DNA from: Rhizoclosmatium globosum
Taxonomy: Eukaryota > Chytridiomycota > Chytridiomycetes > Chytridiales > Chytriomycetaceae
Reading direction: 5' to 3'
DNA length: 64,000 bases
NCBI GenBank assembly: GCA_002104985.1
Contig: MCGO01000011.1
Location: forward strand, 558,001-622,000
Shown: piece after piece, positions 1 to 9,639 of the stretch
Layout: every line of letters starts with the position of its first letter
Numbering within the stretch: the stretch's first letter is position 1
Position numbers and translations under genes: made by a program
Notes under the pieces: model-generated
Told to the model about the DNA's origin: nothing
Database searches by the model: none
What the model saw: the letters and a program-made list of their open reading frames with translations, nothing else

Positions 1-371
1 TCGGCGGGCGCGTGGCTTTGGAGGCATGTACGTGGTCTTTGGGGCCGGAGTTGGGGCGGGGGCAGAGGCAGAGGCAGAGGAGGCAGTTGATGCAAGTCGA
101 ACGAGGGAGCCATGAGCAACAACGGGAACACGAGCTGGAGCAGCCTTCATCGCATTCATCGCACTGAATCCAGACAACGAAGTCAAGGGAGACACGCGGC
201 CAATCGATGCACCCAGTGGACCATTCGCTGTCATCTGAGAGAAGCCGCGAACTGACGATCCAGCACCGGTTCCAACAATCGATGGAACGATCGAATACCA
301 GGACGCGCGGCAGTGGTGGTGGTGGTACCGGCAAAGGCTGCAGCACGACGGGTCACCTGAGAGAAGAGCAT
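1..371 (-). CDS. Mitochondrially targeted protein, N-terminal part, runs off window
   Basis: The first ATG on the minus strand is at 369-371 and opens MLFSQVTRRAAAFAG, an Arg/Ala/Ser-rich stretch without acidic residues, typical of a mitochondrial presequence. That frame stops near 230. The overlapping frame continues without stops to the window edge as an Ala/Pro/Ser-rich segment (RLASTASSASASAPAP, then TYMPPKPRARR). Joining them needs one extra base around 240-330, the same direction of shift as in other genes here. A simple GT-AG intron in the right phase was not found, although a GTGACC donor right after MLFSQ is conceivable. The mature domain lies outside the window, so no function can be named. 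Confidence 0.45.
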
Positions 372-449
372 TGTTTGATGTGTTGTGTTGTTGGATGAGG
401 TTAAATTGGTTGTTCTTCACTTTTTTAATCATCTGTCACAACCCACGAA

Positions 450-884
450 ATGCGTCTCGCTCCGAAAACACTCACCCGTGCATTCTCGTCAACTCCGCGT
501 ATTTCGCAACAGTTTCTTCTGATTGCTAAAGACTACTCGGATGCGGGTGCTCTCGAAAGAAGATTCAAAGTGCGTCAAAACCATTGGACAGGGCAAGACA
601 ATCTAAACTCGATGGGAATGTTCTTGTTGGCGGTGCCACTCTTTCGTCTACGGATGAAGCTGTCGCGAAAATGAATGGTAGTATGCTTGTCCTTGAGTTT
701 CCTACTTTGGCGGATGCGGTGAGTTGCTTCACCCCGTAGCATAGAATATCGCTGGTTGTTGCTAAGTGCGTCGAACAAATAGGAAGCCTATGTCAAGGCT
801 GACCCGTACGTTACAGGCAAAGTGTGGGAGTCCTGGACCCTTACTCCTTTCAAAATGGCACCACTGCCTCCATCAAAGCAGTAA
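450..884 (+). CDS. YCII-domain protein with mitochondrial-type presequence
   Basis: A small YciI/YCII-like protein. The N-terminus (MRLAPKTLTRAFSSTPRIS) looks like a mitochondrial presequence. The YCII fold follows: QFLLIAKDYSDAGALERR, then VRQNH, GGATLSSTDEAVAKM, the hydrophobic MLVLEFPTLADA and the ending VKADPYVTGKVWESW. The family is a ferredoxin-like fold of mostly unknown enzymatic role. Exon 1 is about 450-718, the intron 719-782, exon 2 783-884. Between HWTG and the GGAT strand the frame changes: at the GGG run (591-593) one more G would join the halves smoothly. An AATAAAA signal follows the stop at about 892. Identity is good; the broken frame is probably a sequence error. Confidence 0.83.
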
Positions 885-1391
885 ATATCAAATAAAAAGG
901 TTGTGTATATGTACATGGTTTGTATTATGGAAGGCTGATGGTGTGAGAAACCAGCTTCAAACTTCAAAGATCAAAAACGACTTGCTGGCAATCATTGACT
1001 CTCAGTGTTGCTTCTTTGTATGTCCCAATAGGAGTTTTTAGATCAGAAACATTGCAATAGGATTGTGTGGCATCAATGCCTTCCAGTCTTCCTGTGACGC
1101 TTGTGCTGCAAACAAAGATAATCAGACAAGAAGACAACAAACCCACAACAAGCACACGCACTTCTTGTACATATGAAATGTAGCCTCTGGTTTCTTGGTC
1201 GCTATTGCGATCCAGTATCGCAAATAGTCCTGCCGCATTCGACTGCGCATCTCAGATTCAGATTCTGGTGATGAACTCGTCATTTTTGGATGCAAATTCA
1301 AACATTATACTTGTCCAAGGTCAAAATCATTTCCCCGATTCCAGACGGTAATGCATTGGGAAGACCATGAGATTTACAAAGCACGTAAAAC
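885..1391. other. Intergenic, no supported gene
   Basis: About 500 bp between the YCII gene and the first LRR gene. A minus-strand reading frame (964-1161) has a signal-peptide-like start but opens with GTG rather than ATG, and no upstream exon is evident. The right part should hold the promoter and 5' UTR of the LRR gene. Confidence 0.5.
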
Positions 1392-3082
1392 ATGCAACCC
1401 ACAGATTGCCAGGTCCTCCGACTGACTTTCCAAAGTACTACATACGGCCCAATTGTTGCGATGAAGGAAAAAGTGGGTTTCTAGCTCTCAAGTGCGATGA
1501 ACGGGGACGCGTTGTTGAGTTGTGAGCCATTTTGGTGGGACCCTGATTCTTCGGCTTTGTAACCACTCGATACACATAGGACGATTCCTGGCCTCGCCGG
1601 CGAGATTCCTGCTACTTTAACAAGCTTATCGGCTTTACAACATTTGTAATGTCCTTCTCAGCCAGTTATGGATACTAACTTGTTTGTAACTCAGAGATAT
1701 GAATGGAAACACGCTCAACGGAACAATACCTTCTTGGATTACTGACTTTACAATGCTGCGATATTTGTACGCCTTCATTACCTGTTGATGTTACTTAGAA
1801 CGAAATAGGGACTTGAGCAACAATCGATTAACAGGACCGATACCACCAGAACTGGCAAACTTAAAGAATTTGGATTATTTGTGAGTTTTATAGCTGCGAA
1901 GATTGAAATTGGCGATTAACCTTGTGCAACCAAGACATCTGGAATACAACCAACTCAATGGAACCATACCTTCATCCCTACTGACTCTACCAAAGCGGTA
2001 TATGCCATCCTTGCCATTTAAACCCCAATTCCATCTTACCAATTCGCCGCTCCCCTTACCCACCAGGAATTTCGACATGAACTGCCTCACAAACGCACCC
2101 AACCAAAACACATCCTGCGCTCCACCCTCCCCCTTCGCATCCATCACATTACCAAGCATCAACTACGATTGCGCGATTGTTTCTAATGCGTTTACGAAAA
2201 TGGGATTCGCGAGGCGGATTCCAAGCACGGGGACACAGTGTTGTACATGGGATACGAGTTATATTCGATGCAATGAGCAGGGGTTTGTGACGGCTTTGAA
2301 TTTCGAGCATTCACAGTTACGGGGTGGCATTGATGTGGATTTATTTGGGTTGAGTCAGTTGACTATGTTGTGAGTTTTTCTTTTGTTGGGGTTGAGATAA
2401 TTGATTTTTTGGTGATGTTTAGGAACCTCAACAACAACTACCTTTCGCAGCAGATTCCTACACAGCTTGGCGAGTTAACGCAGCTGCAGTTATTGGATTT
2501 GAGTTTTAATCAGCTTTCGGGTGGAATTCCGGATGTGTTTTCGGGGATGGATTTGTTGGCAAGGGTATATTTGTTGAGTATCTGGCTACTTGGGCGAAAA
2601 AAATGGCTGACACAATGTGTTAGGAGCAATAATCAGCTTACGGGAACGATTCCGAGCAGTTTGGGGGCGTTGTCTCATTTACAGGATATGTATGTATCCC
2701 AAAACCCCCAGTGCAACATCTGAAATAACTACGTGACGTAGAGATTGTGGGACAAATTATCTTATAGGATCGATTCCAGATTCATTGGCTTTATTCATAA
2801 ACGGGTAAGCATCTTTCTCAACCATCGCTCGAGTATTGAACTGCATATATCCCCAGTTTCAATAACAACTGCCTTTCAAAAACAACTCTACCAAATCAAA
2901 CAAACTGTGTTCCAAGTAGCATGCTGGCGACGATTGGAGAAGCGGTTGGAAGTGTAGCAGCTGTGGGTGTCGTTGTCTTTTTCGTTTGGTTCTACCGAAA
3001 GGAAATGAGAAAGAGGAGGGAATTTGAGAAACGGAAAGGGTCGTTACATCAATTCTTGTTGAATAGTTCGTCGGAATGGTGA
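1392..3082 (+). CDS. Leucine-rich-repeat single-pass membrane protein (copy 1)
   Basis: A multi-exon LRR receptor-like protein. It begins MQPTDCQVLRLTF at 1392; the DC...F...CC pattern is the N-terminal cap also seen inside this gene and in its neighbour. Successive exons each carry about one LRR (for example LNGTIPSSL, LTGPIPPEL, LSGGIPDVF, LTGTIPSSL), with introns of roughly 50-60 nt falling at the same codon phase. The repeats form two blocks. The first ends in a Cys-rich cap and the second restarts with an INYDCAIVSNAF...CCTW cap near 2160-2250. After the last cap comes a TM segment (AVGSVAAVGVVVFFVWFY) and a short basic tail (RKEMRKRREFEKRKG). No kinase domain and no evident signal peptide. 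A base seems missing near 1430 (TTTCC), linking DCQVLRLTF to PKYYIRPNCC. Exon junctions are inferred by eye. Confidence 0.78.
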
Positions 3083-3256
3083 CAGATTTTGAAGTTTCTC
3101 ATGCCTTGGATGAAACTACAATCTTAGCCTGATTGTCCTGCAAAGATATTACAGTTTATAAAAAACAAACTCAACAAATCTACTTATAAAAATCTAGATG
3201 ATCTGTGTATAGACTCTTGAAAGAAGGGATTTACATTCAACAAACGAAGGAAGAAG

Positions 3257-4903
3257 ATGTCAAAGGATTGCGACACGCTCAAAAAGGCGTTTCCATGGCT
3301 TCATATGTGTTGTACACCTGGAACCGGAATCGGGGTTACGCAGCAGCTTATGCTTCCTATCTATGTCTCTTGTGATGGGTCAAAGAACATACTTACCCTG
3401 TAACAACCTTGTTGTATTTTTCAACTCTCTCACCTTCTCATACAAAAACTGCAGGAAAATTAGTATGTCTATTTCGGGATCGATTTCGACGCAGTTGGGG
3501 GCTTTAAGTAACCTAAACTCCTTGGATTTGAGTGGGAATAACTTGGAGGGACAAATCCCGACTGAGCTTGGGAACTTGTCTCGATTGACTAAACTGTAAT
3601 TATATGCTATTTATTTTTGTATCGTTGCTGAAACTGGTTCTACAGGGATTTGTCATCAAACCAACTGACGGGAAATGTCCCTACTGAACTTGCGCAGATG
3701 CAGCAGTTGAGATCCATGTAAGTCTTTCCTCTCATCGTATTCGTTCTTGACACACATTTTCTGCTCCAAGACGACTTTCTCAGAACCATTTGAATGGAAC
3801 TGTTCCTGCGGCTTTACTCAAGCTTCCCTTCAAGTATGAATACACCAACCTCTATAAAACACGTACTAAAAGGCATCTTAAATACTAGCAACTTTGACAG
3901 AAACTGTTTCCCAGACCTCCCTCGCCAAGACTCTACATGTGTCTTCAACAAATTCGCGAAACCCCTTCCATCTGTTAATAACGACTGCGAAAACCTCGCC
4001 ATCGCTCTCTTGAAGCTCAAGTTCCCGCTTGTTGTCCCTCGCGCAAGTTGCTGCTTGTGGAACTCAATTTGGTGACTTGCGATAAGAACGGGTTTATTCA
4101 GACAGTCACGTTCGCGTCGCTTGCTGTGCAGGGACAGTTACCGGATGAACTGTTTGCGTTGAGTCAGTTGACTACTCTGTGAGAACGATTGCGTCAGAAG
4201 ATAGGGAGTTTCCACTAAATAATTTGTTTTTTAGTCGATTTAACAACAATGGTCTCGATTCTACTATCCCTCCTTCTATTGGAAACGCGACTAATCTGAA
4301 CCTGATCGACTTTGGGTTTAATAACATGTATGGAGATATTCCTCAGGAACTTGTCAACTTGCAGAGCCTTGAAGTGTTGATTTTGTAAGCTTATCAAGCA
4401 AACCAACATGACGCACTTTTCTGAATAATTACGGTTATATAGGAACAACAACAAATTTCAAGGGCCCATTCCCAACTTCCTCGCGAATATGACCACGCTT
4501 GCAGTTCTCAATCTCGCGAATAACCACTTTTCAGGGCCCGTTCCGCCCAGTCTGACTATTTTTCTGAGCCAGTTAGGTTTCTCATTCGCGGTTCTCCATA
4601 AACTCACTTTCCTCCAGATTCGACCACAACTGTCTCTCCGGCACATCCCTCCCAAACCAAAGCGACTGCGTCGAATCTTACTCCCAATTCGTTGGAAAAG
4701 TAACTGGAGGTGCTGTAGCAGGGTTCCTCGTCATTTGTGCCCTTATGATATACTTTTACCGCGTTTATAATAAGGTGATAGAGGCGCAACGGGCGAGTGA
4801 TTCTTTGGAATGGTATAGCTCTGATAAGATTGTTGAGAATGGGCTTTTGTTGCCAAAGAAGAAAGATGGGGAACGAAGGGTGAGAGGGCCGATTCAGTTG
4901 TAG
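3257..4903 (+). CDS. Leucine-rich-repeat single-pass membrane protein (copy 2)
   Basis: Tandem paralogue of the preceding LRR gene, 174 bp downstream. It starts MSKDCDTLKKAFPWLHMCC, then LRR exons (LEGQIPTELGNLSRL, LTGNVPTELAQM, LNGTVPAALLKL), a Cys-rich cap (NCFPDLPRQDSTC), a second DC...CC cap (NNDCENLAIALLKLKF, CCLWNS) and more LRRs (YGDIPQELVNL, FQGPIPNFLANM, FSGPVPPSL). It ends with CLSGTSLPNQSDC, a TM helix (GGAVAGFLVICALMIYFY) and a cytoplasmic tail ending VRGPIQL. Introns of about 50-58 nt separate the repeats. At 4071-4072 one extra G would turn TTTGGTGACTTG into an open frame (NSIW then VTCDKNGFIQ). No signal peptide is visible at the chosen start. Ligand unknown; a surface sensor or adhesion role is inference. 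Confidence 0.82.
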
Positions 4904-5148
4904 AGTTGATAGAGTGTGGAAGGATAGCGGGCTTCTTGGAAATAAAGAGTATTTTGTTATTCGTTTATATGGGGCATGTGGGGATGGTACGAGGGCGTGA
5001 CGGCTTTTTTCGGTGTTTGTGTTGTTCTGCCAATGTTTTGCCAATGTTCTGCTGTTTTGCACGGCAATCTCAACTGGGTAGACAACAAGGTACAACTAAA
5101 ACTGGGAAGAACAGAAGTATTTTTGAAGATCCGATTTCTTGAAATAAG

Positions 5149-5156
5149 TATAAAAG
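5149..5156 (+). promoter_or_regulatory. TATA box of the secreted CBM19-like gene
   Basis: TATAAAAG followed by a G run, 61 bp upstream of the ATG at 5217. The leader between them is A-rich (AAAAAAAGCAAAGCAAAGCA). Position and sequence fit a strong TATA-type promoter; this is by inspection only. Confidence 0.5.
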
Positions 5157-5216
5157 GGGGTCACTTTTACAAACCACAACTCATAAAACAAACACCAAAA
5201 AAAGCAAAGCAAAGCA

Positions 5217-6095
5217 ATGCAGATCTTCAATACTCTTCTTCTTGTGGCTGTCGCCGTCTCTGCAGCTCCTGCTACTATTAAAGAGCCCAAACAAGTCTCT
5301 GAATCTCCAGTCCCTCAAGCCACACAGCCACCCAAAGTACAAGCCCCACGCAAAGTTGCTACTGAGGTTGTTCAAGCTGAAGCCACGGCGACCCCAACCC
5401 CACAGGCCAAACCACCAAGCCCATGTACCGCGTTCGGACTCTTCTCCTGCGCCAAAGACACACGCACCCTCTACCAATGCGGATACACTGAAGGAAACGT
5501 TCTTTCTTGGAGACTCCACTCTCAGTGCGGAACGGGGACTGTTTGTGTTGATAACGGGCCAAACGGGTTCGTTGGATGTCAAGTCGCTTCTCCCAGCCAA
5601 GTTCATGGTGTTGAGCAGGGTGAAGATGCCGTTGCGGATTATCATTACTACGGTGGACGCGGCGGTTACGGCGGTTACAGAGGTCACCCCTGGCGCGATG
5701 AGGATGGTGAATATGGCCGTGGTGGCGAAGGTGGTGGTTATCGTCGTGATTCTGAAGGAACTGTTGATGCAGATTACCATTCCCATGGCGGTCGCGGCGG
5801 TCACGATGGATATGAAGGACGTGGTAGGTACCATGGTGGACACGAGCATGGTAGCGGTAGTGGTGGTCATCGTCGTGATACTGAAGGAAATGTCGATGCA
5901 GATTACCATTCCCATGGCAGTTACGGCGGTCACGGCGGTCACGGCGGTCACAATGGATATGAAGGACATGGTGGATACCACGGTGGGCACGAGCACGGTA
6001 GCGGTAGTGGTGGTTATCGTCGTGATGTTGAAGGGAACAAACAGGCTGACGATTCCTACTCCTCTGGTTCCTGTTACAATGGAAGCTTTTCGTGA
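5217..6095 (+). CDS. Secreted CBM19-like protein with Gly/His-rich RRD repeats
   Basis: 292-residue extracellular protein, single exon. The signal peptide MQIFNTLLLVAVAVSAAPA is followed by a Pro/Thr/Gln-rich linker, then a Cys-rich module at about residues 69-121 (PCTAFGLFSC, TLYQCGYTEGN, LHSQCGTGTVC, FVGC). Its spacing matches chitin-binding CBM19. The rest is about three degenerate 40-48-residue repeats rich in Gly, His and Tyr (DADYHSHGG, GYHGGHEHGSGSGG). Each ends in a YRRD or HRRD step, so a dibasic pair recurs at repeat borders and could be a Kex2 processing site (inference). The open frame stops at TGA 6093-6095, exactly where a second CBM19 would carry a Cys. TATA box upstream. A role on a chitin-containing wall is likely. 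Confidence 0.85.
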   Translation: MQIFNTLLLVAVAVSAAPATIKEPKQVSESPVPQATQPPKVQAPRKVATEVVQAEATATPTPQAKPPSPCTAFGLFSCAKDTRTLYQCGYTEGNVLSWRLHSQCGTGTVCVDNGPNGFVGCQVASPSQVHGVEQGEDAVADYHYYGGRGGYGGYRGHPWRDEDGEYGRGGEGGGYRRDSEGTVDADYHSHGGRGGHDGYEGRGRYHGGHEHGSGSGGHRRDTEGNVDADYHSHGSYGGHGGHGGHNGYEGHGGYHGGHEHGSGSGGYRRDVEGNKQADDSYSSGSCYNGSFS

Positions 6096-6205
6096 GGAAG
6101 TGATGGACGCACTCTTTACCAGTGTGGATTCAATCGCAGTGTCAACATGGAACGTACTGTGTCGACAATGGGAGCAATGGATTTGTTGGATGTCATAATA
6201 AATAA
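6096..6205 (+). pseudogene. Decayed second CBM19 module downstream of the stop
   Basis: Directly after the TGA the same frame reads GSDGRTLYQCGFNR, closely matching the TRTLYQCGY segment of the upstream CBM19. A shift near 6150 then leads to YCVDNGSNGFVGCHNK and TAA at 6203-6205, matching the VCVDNGPNGFVGC end of the first module. The middle (around the LSWRLHSQC equivalent) is missing. So a stop at a Cys codon, an internal deletion and a frame change have all hit this copy. It is either a relic of a two-module protein or partly a sequencing problem. Confidence 0.55.
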
Positions 6206-6350
6206 TCTTTTATTCAATACATACTCATCGTCATAATTTGAAGCCTCCATTTGTTGGTTTTGGAACACTGAGTAGAAAGAGGGTTTCACCGAATCATAGA
6301 GTACCTAAGCAGAATGTTCAGTCGAAAATAAGGATGCAAAGAAGACAGAA

Positions 6351-7076
6351 TTACATCAAAAACTCTGTCGTTGAGAACGGAATCTCCTCCAATACTGAAT
6401 TCTTGAGAGGAGCATATAGTTGCACCTGACGAATCTGTAGATATTTAGTAATTATGGTTTAGCGTGAAATGGATATGGGGGTTTCTTACATGAGTGTCCT
6501 TTCCGTTCTGATGATTCGCAAGGATTGCAATCTGAACAAAATGCGCCTGAAGTGGATGTCCCGTAGTTTCATCGCGTAAATCTACATTAGTCCAACCAGA
6601 GGGTTCTAGCAACGTCCGTCGTGAGTGGTTTTAAACGTGTGAGCAAGGGCAGACCTTCCAACTCCAACAAATGCAGCTCCTACAGGATATAGATAAGCAA
6701 TTAAGATGCAAGAGGGGCTAATACAAGTACCTGAACATCCTGCAAGGTTGAGCCAGCCCGCACCGAGATGCGAGACGGGCAGTACGACTCGTCCTGCCTG
6801 TAGTCCATGTATATCCTGAGCAGCTGCAGCTCGGTCTTTCTGAGAAAGTTTATGTTTACAAAGTGCGGCTGCGGACCTGTGCCAGTTCGAAGTCAGGTTT
6901 CAGTTGTGGCAGAAACTTTGAAAGGAAAGCAGCAACGAACCATCCGACTGCCAAAACGAATCCGGGCTTCCGTCTCGAAGTGCTTCCACGCCGAATCCGC
7001 CGCCGCTTTTGTGCGACGAGACAGACCACGTGCCAATCGATGTCACATTGCGGAGTTGGTTCAAGTCGGATTCCAT
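6351..7076 (-). CDS. apc10: Anaphase-promoting complex subunit 10 (DOC domain)
   Basis: APC10/DOC1, the substrate-recognition and processivity subunit of the cell-cycle ubiquitin ligase APC/C, acting in the nucleus. Starts MESDLNQLRNVTSIGTWSV at 7076. The DOC jelly-roll is clear across about five exons: GFGVEALRDGSPDSFWQSDG, PQPHFVNINFLRKTELQLL, YMDYRQDESYCPSRISV, EPSGWTNVDL, HFVQIAILANHQNGKDTH and IRQVQLYAP, ending TTEFLM. The C-terminus lacks the classical Ile-Arg tail known from yeast and animal APC10. Introns are 45-60 nt (one donor GTTCGT, acceptor GGCACAG). An in-frame ATG lies further upstream but would add a hydrophobic segment foreign to the family. Head-to-head with a GST gene, 52 bp apart. 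Confidence 0.9.
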
Positions 7077-7128
7077 TTGAAGTTGGGTTTTGAGAAGAAT
7101 AAATAGAATAAAAAGTAACATCAAAGAA

Positions 7129-7697
7129 ATGTCCCCTCTCGCAATCAACCCAAAGGTGCGTGACTCTCCTTTGATTTCAAACCAACCATCCCTTTTAATT
7201 CCAACTAACGCTTTCCATTTCAACAAAAGGGAAATGTCCCAACAATCCAACTGAAAGACGGAACTGTACTCAACGAGAATGTCGCTACTTTGCTTTGGAT
7301 TGCGGAGAATGCGAAAACCAACCGTGTTTCTCCTCCACCAGGCTCCTCTGCCGCACACTTGCTCAACTCAAAACTATCTTGGGTCGCAACTGAATTGCAT
7401 CCTTCTGCTGGTCCTCTTTTCAACCCAAAACTGAGCACTGATGTCAAAACCTTCTTTACCGATCGTCTCCACCAAAAGATCACATACTTGAACAACGTCG
7501 AGCTCAAGAAAGGTCAACCATTCCTCGTACAAGATGACTTTTCAGTTGTTGACGCGTATGCGTACATTGTCCTCTCGTGGTCTCCCTTTTTGAAGGCTGA
7601 CTTGACCAAGTACCCAAACGTTCAAAAATACTTTGACGGAATCAAAAGCTTGGATTTTGTGAAGGAAGCTCACGCTTTGATGGCAAAAGATGTCTGA
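7129..7697 (+). CDS. Glutathione S-transferase-like protein lacking the N-terminal active-site part
   Basis: GST of the bacterial/GstA-like type. Exon 1 is only MSPLAINPK, an intron of about 75 nt follows, and exon 2 reads GNVPTIQLKDGTVLNENVATLLWI, the end of the thioredoxin fold with the conserved INPKG-VP cis-Pro turn and the E-N-x-A glutathione-contact strand. A full alpha-helical C-domain follows (LNSKLSWVATELHPSAGPLF ... FLVQDDFSVVDAYAY), ending at 7697. A complete family member would have another 45-50 residues in front, with the catalytic Ser/Cys/Tyr. Only 52 bp separate this ATG from the APC10 start, so there is no room unless an exon overlaps APC10 antisense. Likely truncated or a non-catalytic GST. 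AATAAAA follows at about 7744. Confidence 0.8.
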
Positions 7698-7777
7698 GGT
7701 CATCACCCTTTATTTCCTGGAGTGAGGGGTCAATGACCAAACGAAATAAAACAATTAAAACGCGTTCAACTCTTCCT

Positions 7778-9140
7778 TCAGGCAGCAATAACAGCTGAAA
7801 GTTTCTCATTATCTGAACAACAAACTTGTTCCGCACAATCCCCACCTTCACACTTCAACAAACATCCATCATCGTAGTCACTAGCAACGGAAGCAGGTCT
7901 GGCAAATTCTGGTTGAACAGTTGTACTGTGGATTCCGTAACCGTGCAACAACTTTTTGATAGAGGTCGCGACTTCCATATATCCAACAGCGCCATTTTCA
8001 AGAACCCTCACATGCACACTCGCGACGTTCTTGACATCACTGAGTCCCCAGACGTGTACTTCGTGTACTCCAACTACACCTTCCAATGCCATGATGTCTT
8101 TTTCAATGGTTTCAAGAGAAATGCTGTCAGGAACACCTTGAAGAAGAATCAAACTGGAGGTACGGACAAGTGGAACTGCTGAAGCTATAATGAGACCAGA
8201 AATAAGTAACGAGATGACTGGATCCATGTAGTATCGCCATTTTCCGTCAGCAAACATGATAATGAGTGCCGAGAGAATGACTCCAACTGAACCGAGAGCG
8301 TCGCCGAGGGCGTGGAGGAAGAGTCCTTGCATATCTATAATTCAACTTTGGATAAGTTTGCTATATTAAACTGACTGTATGACGTACTCATATTTCCGTG
8401 ATCGTGACCGTGGTTGTTGTTGTCATGGCCATCGTGCTTATGGCTAGATTCGGTCATTTCATGCGAATTAAATTCATGTGGGGAATGAACTTCATGTGCA
8501 GCTCCCAGAGAATGGGCGTCGTTACCAGAGTCACTACCATGATCATGTCCGACATGGCTACCAAAGAGAACCATTCCCAGAATATTTGATGTTAGACCAA
8601 CACCACCAACGATGAGTACAAGCTTAGGGTTCTCGATTTCTACGTTGAGTGAAGAGTAAGTGTCTTGAAGTGGTTGTGTAAGAAGAAGGCACGAACCAAC
8701 TGGCGTGACGAAACGTTGAACAGCATCGATAATAATCGTGAAACTCAAAGCGAGTAGGAAGATGGCATTTGCAAACGCTCCAAGGATTTCGGCTCTTTGG
8801 TATCCGAATGATAACTTGTTCGAGCGCTTTCGTTGTTTGGCAAGATGAATAGCATAGAATGCAATACAGAGTGCGAGTAAATCAGATAGCTTAATATGGG
8901 TTGATTGATGGATTCATTAGAAGACTCAATTGTGCCGTTGGACTAAACGTACCATGTGGAAAGAATCAGCAACCAAAGCTACGGATTGTGTGGCATAGCC
9001 AACAATGATTTCCATCAAGAAGAAGATGAGTGTCTATCATGAATCGACTTTAGATGGGATAATGGGAGATAGGGGAACCTTACCAAGCTACCAACGATAT
9101 GAATTTTTGTTTCACGAGACCAGTCAGGGAATAAGGGCAT
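7778..9140 (-). CDS. CDF-family zinc transporter, short-tailed paralogue
   Basis: Cation diffusion facilitator (ZRC1/COT1/ZnT type) that moves Zn2+ out of the cytosol into vacuole or secretory compartments. Starts MPLFPDWSRETKIHIVG at 9140. The TM2 motif is ADSFHMLSDLLAL-like with the Zn-site HxxxD, followed by FGYQRAEILGAFANAIFLL, a His-rich cytosolic loop (HVGHDHGSDSGNDAH, HDNNNHGHDHGN) and TM5 with HALGDALGSVGV (second HxxxD). The C-terminal domain contains HEVHVWGLSD, ending CCSDNEKLSAVIAA. Several short introns. The last about 200 codons are nearly identical to the copy at 15228-17093, but here the protein stops before the His-rich tail and the loop is shorter. A transposon end lies 54 bp upstream of the start codon. 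Confidence 0.9.
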
Positions 9141-9212
9141 TGTTGGACGTTTTTCAAATGATTTTGTGAGATGTTGGAGACGAGCTTGAACCCTACACCG
9201 CCAAACCATTTT

Positions 9213-9372
9213 TCCGACAGAATTCCTACATAATGACTGTTCTGCAGGAATTCTGTAAACATAGTTGACGGAATTACTAAATAATTTTGACAGAACGTGA
9301 TGTGGAATATTCTGTCTCAAGTTTTCACGGAATTATGACAGAATTGCCACAGAATCATTACAGAATTCGGTC
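9213..9372. repeat. Left subterminal ACAGAATTC repeat cluster
   Basis: Multiple copies in both orientations of a short motif (ACAGAATTCCTAC, GGAATTCTGTAAAC, GACGGAATTAC, ACAGAATTGCC, ACAGAATCATTACAGAATTC). The same motif family fills the opposite end of the element, supporting these as transposon ends rather than ordinary intergenic DNA. Confidence 0.65.
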
Positions 9373-9412
9373 AAGCCGTTGTGTAACGTGAAGCAATATG
9401 GTCTTTCACCAA

Positions 9413-9485
9413 AACCAGGTCTGAACCGGGGCCCTTCAGCGGAAAGCGGAACCCCACGCTCAAACCATTAAGCTACACGCCTGGT
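9413..9485 (-). other. tRNA-like sequence with A-box and B-box
   Basis: On the minus strand a ~73 nt stretch starts ACCAGGC and ends ACCTGGT, giving an acceptor-like pairing of 6 of 7. It holds an A-box-like TAGCTTAATGG with a D-stem pair (GCTT/GAGC) and a B-box-like GGTTCAGACC. The stem around GGGGTTC...GGGCCCC is plausible, but spacing between acceptor and D-arm is three bases too long and no confident anticodon could be assigned. Best read as a degenerate tRNA or tRNA-derived SINE head inside the transposon. A cloverleaf search would settle it. Confidence 0.35.
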
Positions 9486-9639
9486 ATACCTCAGCACGCA
9501 TACACCATTGTAGACTTTTTAATATGTAATAGAGAAAAGAGGGGAGTGAAATATGCTTTCATAGATGGCGATACAATAGAACGTAATTTATATATGAAGA
9601 TAAAAGAAAATACAAAAGAACCCAAGTATCACAAATGAA

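Noticed and set aside
964..1161. Minus-strand 65-codon frame with a signal-peptide-like start and three Cys
   Set aside because: It opens with GTG, there is no in-frame ATG or convincing upstream exon, and codon use is unremarkable.
1421..1440. Reading the first LRR exon from an ATG at about 1369 in a single open frame
   Set aside because: It would remove the DC...F cap seen three more times in the pair; the cap frame plus one missing base agrees with the paralogue.
4604..5095. 163-codon minus frame opposite the end of LRR copy 2
   Set aside because: Antisense of the LRR transmembrane exon and 3' UTR; no recognisable domain.
5181..5996. 271-codon minus-strand frame over the same repeats
   Set aside because: Antisense of repeat DNA; Thr/Ile/Met-rich with no domain, and the plus gene has signal peptide, TATA box and CBM19.
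5242..6198. 318-codon plus-strand frame overlapping the CBM19 gene
   Set aside because: A shadow of the Gly/His-repeat gene; low-complexity Val/Met/Thr composition arises from reading GGT/CAC repeats out of frame.
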